Source of the DNA: Microbacterium flavescens
GTDB taxonomy: Bacteria > Actinomycetota > Actinomycetes > Actinomycetales > Microbacteriaceae
Reading direction: 5' to 3'
Length of the DNA stretch: 64,000 nucleotides
Assembly: GCF_018588945.1 (NCBI RefSeq)
Contig: NZ_JAFIWA010000007.1
Location: forward strand, 147,383-211,382
Below the pieces are notes generated by a model. It was not told the origin of the DNA and made no database searches. It saw only the letters and a program-made list of their open reading frames with translations. Of the stretch, positions 58,104-64,000 are shown piece by piece (the stretch's first letter is position 1; every line of letters begins with the position of its first letter). The translations under genes and the position numbers were made by a program.

Positions 58104-59251
58104 CCGACCCGACCGCGGACGCCGTCCGCCGTGCGGTCGATGCCGTGCTCGACCCCGAGCTGAGACGCCCCATCGGCGAGCTGGACATGGTCCGCCGCGT
58201 GGCCGTCGCCGACGGCGTCGCCGATGTCGGCATCGTCCTGACGATCGTCGGCTGCCCCGCGGCGGAGCGCATCGCGACGGACGTGCGCCGGGCCGCGGCA
58301 TCCGTCAACGGAATCTCCGATGTCACGCTCGAGGTGGGCGTGATGTCCCCGCAGGAGCGCCAGGCCCTCACGGAGCGTCTGCGCGGCGGACGTGCCCGCG
58401 AGATGCCGTTCGGTCCCGGCACGCTGACCCGGGTGATCGCCGTCACGAGCGGCAAGGGCGGGGTCGGCAAATCCACCGTCACCGCGAATCTCGCCGTCGC
58501 CCTGGCCGCACGCGGGCTGGCGGTCGGGCTCATCGATGCCGACGTGCACGGCTTCTCGATCCCCGGGCAGCTGGGCCTCGTCGACGCACACGGTGCCGTG
58601 CCGCAGCCGACGCGCATCGACGACCTCATGCTGCCGCCTGTCGCCCACGGCGTGAAGGTCATCTCGATCGGCATGTTCCTGCGCCGCGGGCCGGGTACCG
58701 AGCCGCTCGGCGCGGTCGCGTGGCGGGGACCCATGCTCCACCGCACGGTGCAGCAGTTCCTCACCGACGTGTACTTCGGCGATCTGGACGTGCTGCTCCT
58801 CGACATGCCGCCGGGCACGGGGGATGTCGCGATCTCGGTTGGTCAGCTCCTGCCGAATGCCGATGTGCTCGTCGTCACCACCCCGCAGACGGCTGCCTCC
58901 GACGTCGCGGTGCGCAGCGGTCTCGTCGCGCGCCAGACCGGTCAGCGCGTGATCGGCGTCGTCGAGAACATGGCCGCGATGACCCTTCCCGACGGCACGA
59001 CGCTCGATCTCTTCGGCACGGGCGGCGGCGCCGCGGTCGCGTCGGCGCTGTCGGGCGATGACGCCGAGGTGCCGCTGCTGGGCTCGGTTCCCCTCAGCCC
59101 CGCACTGCGGAGTGACTCGGATGCCGGCATCCCCGCCGTCCTCGCGCACCCCGACGACCCCGCAGCGCGGGAGATCGAGCGGATCGCCCAGGCTCTCCTC
59201 GCCGAGCCCCGCGGGCTCGCGGGTCGTTCGCTGCCACTGCGGCCCCGGTGA
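58100..59251 (+). CDS. mrp: Mrp/NBP35-type P-loop ATPase
   Basis: A 383-residue iron-sulfur-carrier-type ATPase. An N-terminal MIP18-like domain (residues 1-95, with VGCPAAERIATDV) precedes the deviant Walker A TSGKGGVGKST (116-126), and DMPPGTGDVAISV follows. The Cys-x-x-Cys that binds Fe-S in most Mrp/NBP35 proteins, normally after VENM, is missing: the segment reads VENMAAMTLPDGTTLDLFG. As far as I recall, other actinobacterial Mrp proteins share this. The MgtE-like, DUF1003, mrp order with tatB nearby resembles the mycobacterial Rv1224-Rv1232c region. Confidence 0.9.
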   Translation: MTDPTADAVRRAVDAVLDPELRRPIGELDMVRRVAVADGVADVGIVLTIVGCPAAERIATDVRRAAASVNGISDVTLEVGVMSPQERQALTERLRGGRAREMPFGPGTLTRVIAVTSGKGGVGKSTVTANLAVALAARGLAVGLIDADVHGFSIPGQLGLVDAHGAVPQPTRIDDLMLPPVAHGVKVISIGMFLRRGPGTEPLGAVAWRGPMLHRTVQQFLTDVYFGDLDVLLLDMPPGTGDVAISVGQLLPNADVLVVTTPQTAASDVAVRSGLVARQTGQRVIGVVENMAAMTLPDGTTLDLFGTGGGAAVASALSGDDAEVPLLGSVPLSPALRSDSDAGIPAVLAHPDDPAAREIERIAQALLAEPRGLAGRSLPLRPR

Positions 59252-59261
59252 TCGAGCGTCG

Positions 59262-59654
59262 TCAGGTCGCCTCGGTGTCGAACGGCGTCGGGCCGTCCTC
59301 CGCCCCGCGGAAGGGCGAGCGCACGGGCGGTGGCGGGGGCGTACCCGTCGACGCGATGGCCGCACCGGCCTGAGCCGCCCGCACCGTCGGCACCGGCGCG
59401 TCGTCGAGCAGGGCCTCGCGGATGATCCGCCGGGGATCGTACTGCCGCGGATCGAGCGTGCGCCAGTCGACGTCGTCGAAGTCCTCGCCCATCTCGTCGC
59501 GCACGCGCGTCCGCGCGTTCGACACCCAGTCGCGGGCTCGGCGCGTGAAGCTGCCGAGCGACTCGGCATACCGGGGCAGGCGCTCGGGGCCGACGATGAG
59601 CGCGGCGACGAGTCCGATCAGCAGAAGCTTCTCGATCGTGAGGCCGAAGAACAT
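59262..59654 (-). CDS. tatB: Sec-independent translocase subunit TatB
   Basis: A 130-residue component of the twin-arginine translocase: one N-terminal membrane helix (about 5-21, FGLTIEKLLLIGLVAALIVG), the hinge GPERLP, an amphipathic helix YAESLGSFTRRARDWVSNAR, then a disordered tail. TatB recognises Tat signal peptides together with TatC. The ATG at 59654 is 6 bases after TAACCT. It converges on mrp and is divergent from the O-methyltransferase, a grouping also seen near sigE in mycobacteria. Confidence 0.93.
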   Translation of the reverse strand: MFFGLTIEKLLLIGLVAALIVGPERLPRYAESLGSFTRRARDWVSNARTRVRDEMGEDFDDVDWRTLDPRQYDPRRIIREALLDDAPVPTVRAAQAGAAIASTGTPPPPPVRSPFRGAEDGPTPFDTEAT

Positions 59655-59660
59655 GAGATC

Positions 59661-59666
59661 AGGTTA
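59661..59666 (-). promoter_or_regulatory. Leaderless -10 box of tatB
   Basis: TAACCT on the minus strand ends 6 bases before the ATG at 59654. Confidence 0.5.
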
Positions 59667-59702
59667 CCGCCGCGCCTGAGCCGTGAGCGCACGCGGCCCG
59701 CG

Positions 59703-59708
59703 TAGGCT
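59703..59708 (+). promoter_or_regulatory. -10 box of the O-methyltransferase gene
   Basis: TAGGCT here is followed by a short leader with GGAGG (59716-59720), 6 bases before the ATG at 59727, so this gene is leadered. Confidence 0.45.
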
Positions 59709-59726
59709 GTGGGCCGGAGGATGTCG

Positions 59727-60362
59727 ATGGGAGAGCAGAACGCCATGCAGCGGTTCGCCGCCGAGGCGACGGTCGAGCCCGAGCACATCGCTCGCGCGCG
59801 AGCCCACGCCCTCGAGCTGGGGGCGGCGCCGGTCAGCGCACCCGTCGGTGCGCAGTGCGCGCTCATCGCCGCGGCATCCCAAGCCCTCAACATCGTCGAG
59901 ATCGGCACCGGAGCCGGCGTCTCCGGCCTCTGGTTGCTCCGCGGCTCGCCGCGCGCCACGCTGACGACGATCGACAAGGAGCCCGAGCACCTCGGCGCCG
60001 CGCGTCAGGCGTTCGCCGAGGCGAAGATCCCCGCGGCGCGAGCGCGATTCATCACGGGCCGCGCCGCCGAAGTCCTCCCCCGCATGAACGAGACCTCGTA
60101 CGACATCGTGCTGGTCGACGCCGACCCCGAGGGCGTCATCGAGTACGTCGAGCACGGGCTGAGGCTCGTGCGCGCCGGAGGCACCGTGCTCGTTCCGCGG
60201 GTGATGGCGGGCGGAGCGGTCGCCGATCCGGTGCGGCGCGATGCGATCACCACCGCCTACCGGTCGCTCATCCAGGAGACGCAGGCCTCTCCCGCCGTGA
60301 TCGGCGCGCTGTCGATCGTCGGCGAAGGCCTGCTGCAGCTGACGACCATTCCTGCCGACTGA
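59727..60362 (+). CDS. SAM-dependent O-methyltransferase
   Basis: A 211-residue class I methyltransferase of the catechol/caffeoyl-CoA O-methyltransferase group. Motif I is IVEIGTGAGVSGLWLL, motif II LTTIDKEPEH, and DIVLVDADPEGVIEYVEHGL carries the Mg2+-binding acidic residues; VLVPRVMAGGAV follows. The substrate is unknown. Rv1220c, near sigE and tatB in M. tuberculosis, is the likely counterpart. GGAGG six bases before the ATG at 59727 decides the start over the ATG at 59721 and the GTG at 59709. Confidence 0.9.
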   Translation: MGEQNAMQRFAAEATVEPEHIARARAHALELGAAPVSAPVGAQCALIAAASQALNIVEIGTGAGVSGLWLLRGSPRATLTTIDKEPEHLGAARQAFAEAKIPAARARFITGRAAEVLPRMNETSYDIVLVDADPEGVIEYVEHGLRLVRAGGTVLVPRVMAGGAVADPVRRDAITTAYRSLIQETQASPAVIGALSIVGEGLLQLTTIPAD

Positions 60363-60384
60363 GCAGTCTTCCCCGAGCACGCGA

Positions 60385-60412
60385 AAACGGCCGGTCCGAA
60401 GACCGGCCGTTT
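60385..60412. terminator. Bidirectional terminator between the O-methyltransferase and DUF3117 genes
   Basis: AAACGGCCGGTC-CGAA-GACCGGCCGTTT, a perfect 12-pair stem with A and T runs at its base, so it fits termination in both directions. Confidence 0.8.
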
Positions 60413-60429
60413 CCTGGAATGAATGTGAC

Positions 60430-60603
60430 TCAGGCGGGGCTGACGACTCCGCCCAGAACGTCGTAGAGCTCCTTGGCCTCAGCGTCGTTGACGGAGACGA
60501 CGAGACGACCGCCACCCTCGAGCGGCACGCGCACGATGATGAGGCGACCCTCCTTCACGGCCTCCATTGGCCCGTCTCCGGTTCTCGGCTTCATGGCTGC
60601 CAT
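60430..60603 (-). CDS. DUF3117 family small protein
   Basis: A 57-residue conserved actinobacterial protein starting MAAMKPRTGDGPMEAVKEGR and ending ELYDVLGGVVSPA, a clear DUF3117 match. It has a strand-turn-strand middle (LIIVRVPLEGGGRLVVSV) and an acidic helix. Function unknown. AAGGGAG lies 5 bases before the ATG at 60603. Monocistronic, with a terminator shared with the O-methyltransferase. Confidence 0.9.
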   Translation of the reverse strand: MAAMKPRTGDGPMEAVKEGRLIIVRVPLEGGGRLVVSVNDAEAKELYDVLGGVVSPA

Positions 60604-60700
60604 TGCGGCTCCCTTTCATCGATGATCTGCACATCAAGTTTATCGTGAGGCCGCGACGCTCGGGCGCCACTTGTGGACATGGAGTCCCAAAACGTGCCGT

Positions 60701-61924
60701 TCAGGGGATCTGCCAGATCGCATTCCCCAGCCCGTACATGTTGTAGGTCCACCACCACTGACCGATCAGACACGCCAGGAGCACTCCTCCGCGCCACACA
60801 TTCGAGCGCGGCGCGGCGACCGCGCCCCACAGGGGGGACAGCGGCACGAGCAGACGGAACAGGCTCGACTGCGGGAAGAACACCAGAAGCAGGTAGACGA
60901 AGTAGCTGGCGCTCCACAGGCGCACCTCCACACCGAGCCGCCTCACCTGCGGCACGAAGAGGAGGATCGCCGCGACCGCCAGGAGGGATGCCGCCAGCAC
61001 GGCGTAGCCGAGCTCGACGGGCAGTGCCCACACGGTGCCGAACCAGAACGCTGTCGCACTGAGGAATCCTTCGAACGGGAAGAACACCGCCTCGCCCGGG
61101 ATCCAGTTCCGCCGCCACGAGAGCTCTGTCGCGAGGTAGGCACCGCCGTCGCCGGTGACCCACCCGGCGATGAGCTGCCACGAGAACCCGACGATCACCG
61201 CCAGCGCCCCGAGCGCCACGATGTGAACGATCTCCGCCGCGTGCAGTTCCTCACGCCGCCGCCTGAACCAGCGCCAGAGGCCGAACAGACCCAGGAAGAG
61301 CGCGAAGGCCAGCACGCCGGGGCGTGTGAAGCCCATGAGCGGGATGAGCCCGTAGAGCCAGACGTACCGCCGGCGCATGACGCACCACAGTGCGAGGAAC
61401 AGCCACAGCAGATAGAGGGATTCGGCGTATCCCACCTGGAAGAGCGCCGCGAGCGGACCGGCGGCGAAGAACGTGACCGCCCACAGCGCCGCCGTGTCGT
61501 CGATCCTGTCGCGCAGCAGGTGGAAGAGCACGACGGATGCCGCGTACCCCGCCGCGATCGACACCAGGAACGCGCCGATCACCCACTGCCCGAACGGGAC
61601 GGCGACGATCTTCGCCAGGTAGGCGTACACGGGCATGAAGGCCCAGGCGTTCTCCGCCACCGCACCCGTGTCGCTGAGCGGAAGCTCCGACGGGTAGCCC
61701 GTCTCCGCGACGAGCCAGTACCAGCGCGCATCCCACCCGAGCACGAGGTCTGCGAGACCGGGTTCGGGTCCGAAGCGCGACTCGAATCCCGACAGCTCCG
61801 CGGCGATGAGCAGGAAGCCTGTCGTCACCACGCGCGCGGCGAGATAGATGAGGCCCACCCGCGCCGCGACTCGGCCGGCGCTCAGGCGCGGACCGGCATC
61901 GGTCGTCAGCTGCTGGTCAGCCAC
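60701..61924 (-). CDS. Polytopic membrane mannosyltransferase-like protein (PIG-V / GT-C type)
   Basis: A 407-residue protein with about ten membrane helices. The early luminal loop has LGWDARWYWLVAETGYP, the D-x-R-W-Y pattern typical of PIG-V-like GT-C transferases that use a polyprenyl-phosphate mannose donor outside the membrane. YAESLYLLWLFLALW and FTRPGVLAFAL are further family-like segments. The acceptor is unknown; a lipoglycan or glycoprotein is possible. The GTG at 61924 overlaps the dapE stop by 19 bases, which suggests coupling although the functions look unrelated. Confidence 0.8.
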   Translation of the reverse strand: MADQQLTTDAGPRLSAGRVAARVGLIYLAARVVTTGFLLIAAELSGFESRFGPEPGLADLVLGWDARWYWLVAETGYPSELPLSDTGAVAENAWAFMPVYAYLAKIVAVPFGQWVIGAFLVSIAAGYAASVVLFHLLRDRIDDTAALWAVTFFAAGPLAALFQVGYAESLYLLWLFLALWCVMRRRYVWLYGLIPLMGFTRPGVLAFALFLGLFGLWRWFRRRREELHAAEIVHIVALGALAVIVGFSWQLIAGWVTGDGGAYLATELSWRRNWIPGEAVFFPFEGFLSATAFWFGTVWALPVELGYAVLAASLLAVAAILLFVPQVRRLGVEVRLWSASYFVYLLLVFFPQSSLFRLLVPLSPLWGAVAAPRSNVWRGGVLLACLIGQWWWTYNMYGLGNAIWQIP

Positions 61925-62982
61925 GCGCGCAGACCCCGTTCGACCGCGTCGATCTGAGCGACGGGTACGCGCTCCTCGTCGTGGTGGGCGAGGTGAGGAT
62001 CTCCGGGGCCGTAGTTCACGGCCGGGACGCCGAGCGCGCTGAACCGCGCCACGTCCGTCCAGCCGTACTTCGGACGCGGTTCGGCGCCGACCGCCGCGAC
62101 GAACTCCTGCGCCAGCGGGGCGTCGAGTCCGGGCCGGGCGCCGACCGCGAGGTCGACGATCTCGACGTCGAAGCCTGCGAAGACATCCCGCACGTGGCTC
62201 TGCGCCTCTTCGGCGTCGCGGCTCGGAGCGAAGCGGTAGTTCACCTCGACCTCGCACAGGTCGGGGATGACGTTGCCGGCGACGCCGCCGCTGATGCGTA
62301 CGGCGTTCAGGCCCTCGCGATACACGAGGCCCTCGACGGGGACGTCGCGCGGCCGGTACTCCGCGAGGCGGGCGAGCACAGGAGCCGCACGGTGGATGGC
62401 GTTCTCGCCGATCCAGGCACGCGCGCTGTGGGACCGTACGCCGTGCGTGCGGACGATCGCGCGGAGGTTGCCGTTGCAGCCGCCCTCGACCTCGCCGTTG
62501 GACGGCTCCCCGAGGATCGCGAAGTCGGCGGCGAAGAGGTCGGGTCGCGTGCGAGCGAGGCGCGTCAGCCCGTTGAGGTCGGCGTCGACCTCCTCGTGGT
62601 CGTACCACATCCATGTGATGTCGACACGGGGGGCCACGAGTTCGGCCGCCAGTTTGAGCTGGACGGCGACGCCGGCCTTCATGTCGACGGTGCCACGACC
62701 CCAGATGTACGGCTCGCCGTCGAGGTCGATGTCCCGTGTCGGAACGTTGCCGTTGATGGGCACCGTGTCGATGTGGCCGGCGATCGCCACGCGCTGCGGC
62801 CTGCCCTGCGAGGTGCGCGCGACGATGGTGTCGCCGTCGCGATAGACCTCCAGGTGCGGGAGGACCGAGACCTCCGCGAAGATCAGGTCGGCCAGCGTGG
62901 TCTCGTCACCCGAGACGCTCGGGATGTCGCAGATCGTGCGGGTCAGGTCGGCAGAGGTCGCAGTGAGGTCGAGCGCCAGCAT
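61906..62982 (-). CDS. dapE: Succinyl-diaminopimelate desuccinylase
   Basis: M20 metallopeptidase-family amidohydrolase that cleaves N-succinyl-LL-diaminopimelate in lysine and peptidoglycan precursor synthesis. In 358 residues the di-zinc ligands are visible: His70 and Asp72 in AGHIDTVP, Asp100 in GRGTVDMK, Glu130 and Glu131 in WYDHEEVD, a Glu in ILGEPSN, and a late His in GDPHLAHHDEE. Length matches the actinobacterial DapE. The ATG at 62982 is 6 bases after TAGACT. First gene of a unit with the membrane mannosyltransferase. Confidence 0.92.
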   Translation of the reverse strand: MLALDLTATSADLTRTICDIPSVSGDETTLADLIFAEVSVLPHLEVYRDGDTIVARTSQGRPQRVAIAGHIDTVPINGNVPTRDIDLDGEPYIWGRGTVDMKAGVAVQLKLAAELVAPRVDITWMWYDHEEVDADLNGLTRLARTRPDLFAADFAILGEPSNGEVEGGCNGNLRAIVRTHGVRSHSARAWIGENAIHRAAPVLARLAEYRPRDVPVEGLVYREGLNAVRISGGVAGNVIPDLCEVEVNYRFAPSRDAEEAQSHVRDVFAGFDVEIVDLAVGARPGLDAPLAQEFVAAVGAEPRPKYGWTDVARFSALGVPAVNYGPGDPHLAHHDEERVPVAQIDAVERGLRAWLTSS

Positions 62983-62988
62983 CCCCCG

Positions 62989-62994
62989 AGTCTA
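62989..62994 (-). promoter_or_regulatory. Leaderless -10 box of dapE
   Basis: TAGACT on the minus strand ends 6 bases before the ATG at 62982. Confidence 0.5.
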
Positions 62995-63063
62995 GCGAGC
63001 GGCGACCGTTGACACCGCAGGGCTCGAGCGGCAGTCTGGCGGCACCCTGACCCCGGAGGATCC

Positions 63064-63852
63064 ATGTCTGACGCGCCCAACCCGCCCGTGGTCGAACGCG
63101 CCGAGTGGCAGAGCGAGATCGACCGGCTGCGCACCCGTGAGAAGGCGCACACGCGTGAAGGCGACGCGATCGCCGCGCAGCGAAGGCGGCTGCCGATGGT
63201 GGAACTGGACGCGAGTACGCCACTGACAGGCGCACACGGCGACGTGACCCTGCTCGACGCGTTCGAGGGCCGGTCGCAGCTGTTCGCGTCGTACATGATG
63301 TGGTACCCGGGAGCCGACGCGGCACGCCAATGCGAGGGCTGCACGAAGGACATCGGCCAGGTGCTCGAGCTCGGGTACCTGCATTCGCGCGATGTGACGT
63401 TCGCCGTCCTCTGCGCGGGGCCGTTCGAGGAGAGCAGCAGATACCGCGACTTCATGGGCTGGGAGATGCCCTGGTATGCCGTGCCGCCAGGGTCGCAGGA
63501 CGCCCTGATCGCAGGCCGTCACTTCGGAATGCGGGTCTGCTACCTGCGGATCGGTGACCGCGTCTTCGAAACGTACTGGACCACCGGTCGCGGCAACGAG
63601 CCGATGGGCAGCTCGTACCTGATGCTGGACATGACCGTATACGGACGGCAGGAGGCGTGGGAGGACTCGCCTCCCGGGTGGCCTCAGAAGTTCTTCAACA
63701 CGACGTCGGCCCAGATGCGCACCGATGAATCGGGCGACGCGGTCGATCGCCCCGGCGGACGGCCGATCCTGCAGTGGTCGCGCGTGGCGGCCGGCAGATC
63801 AGACGATCTCGGCAGTGCGGGCGTGATGCCCGCCGCACACCACCACCACTGA
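63064..63852 (+). CDS. DUF899 family thioredoxin-like protein
   Basis: A 262-residue protein of the DUF899 family, which has a thioredoxin-like fold of unknown activity. VVERAEWQSEIDRLRTREK opens the family domain. MMWYPGADAARQCEGCTKDI carries a C-x-x-C pair (Cys90, Cys93) where a redox site would lie, and YRDFMGWEMPWYAV and VFETYWTTGRGNEPMG follow. The chain ends in four histidines (His259-262). CCGGAGGATCC directly precedes the ATG. Monocistronic; it converges on the rrn operon. Confidence 0.85.
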   Translation: MSDAPNPPVVERAEWQSEIDRLRTREKAHTREGDAIAAQRRRLPMVELDASTPLTGAHGDVTLLDAFEGRSQLFASYMMWYPGADAARQCEGCTKDIGQVLELGYLHSRDVTFAVLCAGPFEESSRYRDFMGWEMPWYAVPPGSQDALIAGRHFGMRVCYLRIGDRVFETYWTTGRGNEPMGSSYLMLDMTVYGRQEAWEDSPPGWPQKFFNTTSAQMRTDESGDAVDRPGGRPILQWSRVAAGRSDDLGSAGVMPAAHHHH

Positions 63853-63880
63853 AGGGGCGCTGGTGTGCACACGGTTAACG

Positions 63881-63914
63881 CGAAATGGCCACCCTGCGTT
63901 GGGTGGCCATTTCG
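63881..63914. terminator. Terminator of the rrn operon and the DUF899 gene
   Basis: CGAAATGGCCACCC-TGCGTT-GGGTGGCCATTTCG, a perfect 14-pair stem, 10 bases beyond the 3' end of the minus-strand 5S rRNA. Confidence 0.8.
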
Positions 63915-63923
63915 GTAATGGAA

Positions 63924-64000
63924 GTCCGGCGGTGTCCTACTCTCCCACAGGGTCCCCCCTGCAGTACCATCGGCGCTGAGAGGCTTAGCTTCCGGGTTCG
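63924..64000 (-). rRNA. rrf: 5S ribosomal RNA, 3' part (cut by the window edge)
   Basis: Read on the minus strand this is the 3' two-thirds of a 5S rRNA: CGAACCCGGAAGCTAAG, then CGCCGATGGTACTGC, and GTGGGAGAGTAGG before the 3' end GCCGGAC. The 16S and 23S genes should lie further right, beyond the window, since the operon is transcribed leftwards. The 3' boundary is accurate to a few bases. Confidence 0.95.

Noticed and set aside
1..64000. CRISPR arrays, insertion sequences, prophage or integrated plasmid
   Set aside because: No regularly spaced repeats, transposase or integrase motifs, or attachment-site duplications were seen. Gene content and codon habits are uniform throughout.

Overview
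The window is high-GC actinobacterial chromosome. Gene families, gene order and codon habits point to Microbacteriaceae, most likely a Microbacterium-like organism. Supporting evidence is a C50-carotenoid operon (idi-crtE-crtB-crtI-crtYe-crtYf-crtEb), AdnAB instead of RecBCD, and small actinobacterial marker families (DUF3039, DUF3107, DUF3117). No phage, insertion sequence, CRISPR array or plasmid functions were seen. No gene-free stretch exceeds about 250 bases.

Layout. 1-6 kb: rph and murI diverge from pncB, followed by a DUF3039 protein and an ABC exporter-type pair. 6-17.6 kb: envelope and accessory functions, namely a LicC-like nucleotidyltransferase, an EcsC-like protein, an intracellular subtilase paired with an alpha/beta hydrolase, a maltokinase-like kinase, three CDP-glycerol-transferase family proteins and a GT2 glycosyltransferase. 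17.6-22 kb: membrane-anchored HtrA/DegP protease, a PLP aminotransferase, a nitrilase-family amidase with a DUF6328 membrane protein, and the initiator tRNA. 22-28 kb: a MarR regulator divergent from a tightly coupled decaprenoxanthin-type carotenoid operon. 28-46.5 kb: a block that matches, from memory, Mycobacterium tuberculosis Rv3193c-Rv3211 in gene order. It holds a UPF0182 protein, a PDZ/Lon-like protease, a zinc-metallopeptidase relative, a TOMM-cyclodehydratase-like orphan, UvrD2, NudC, a degenerate phosphotransferase, AdnB, AdnA, DUF3107 and a ferritin-like protein. 46.5-55.6 kb: DEAD-box helicase, DUF817, a PLDc_N/SHOCT-like protein, PHP phosphoesterase, EEP hydrolase, aminopeptidase P, gamma-glutamyltransferase and a small hydrolase. 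55.6-64 kb: general-stress protein, a channel-less MgtE-like protein with DUF1003 and Mrp, TatB, an O-methyltransferase, DUF3117, a membrane mannosyltransferase with DapE, a DUF899 protein, and the 3' part of a 5S rRNA whose rrn operon lies to the right on the minus strand.

The strongest cross-cutting signal is promoter architecture. About twenty operon-leading genes have a TANNNT (-10) hexamer ending 6-8 bases before their ATG/GTG, with no room for a leader or Shine-Dalgarno. They are therefore predicted leaderless, and this spacing also settled several start codons. Other points worth a second look are: a leader before the DEAD-box helicase that carries half of a TPP-riboswitch signature; a palindrome covering both -10 boxes between marR and idi; a terminator, promoter and start codon superimposed at 17.55-17.6 kb; a 197-base antisense coding overlap between uvrD2 and the TOMM-like gene; and a pseudokinase beside adnB. 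All calls come from reading the sequence; no database search was run.
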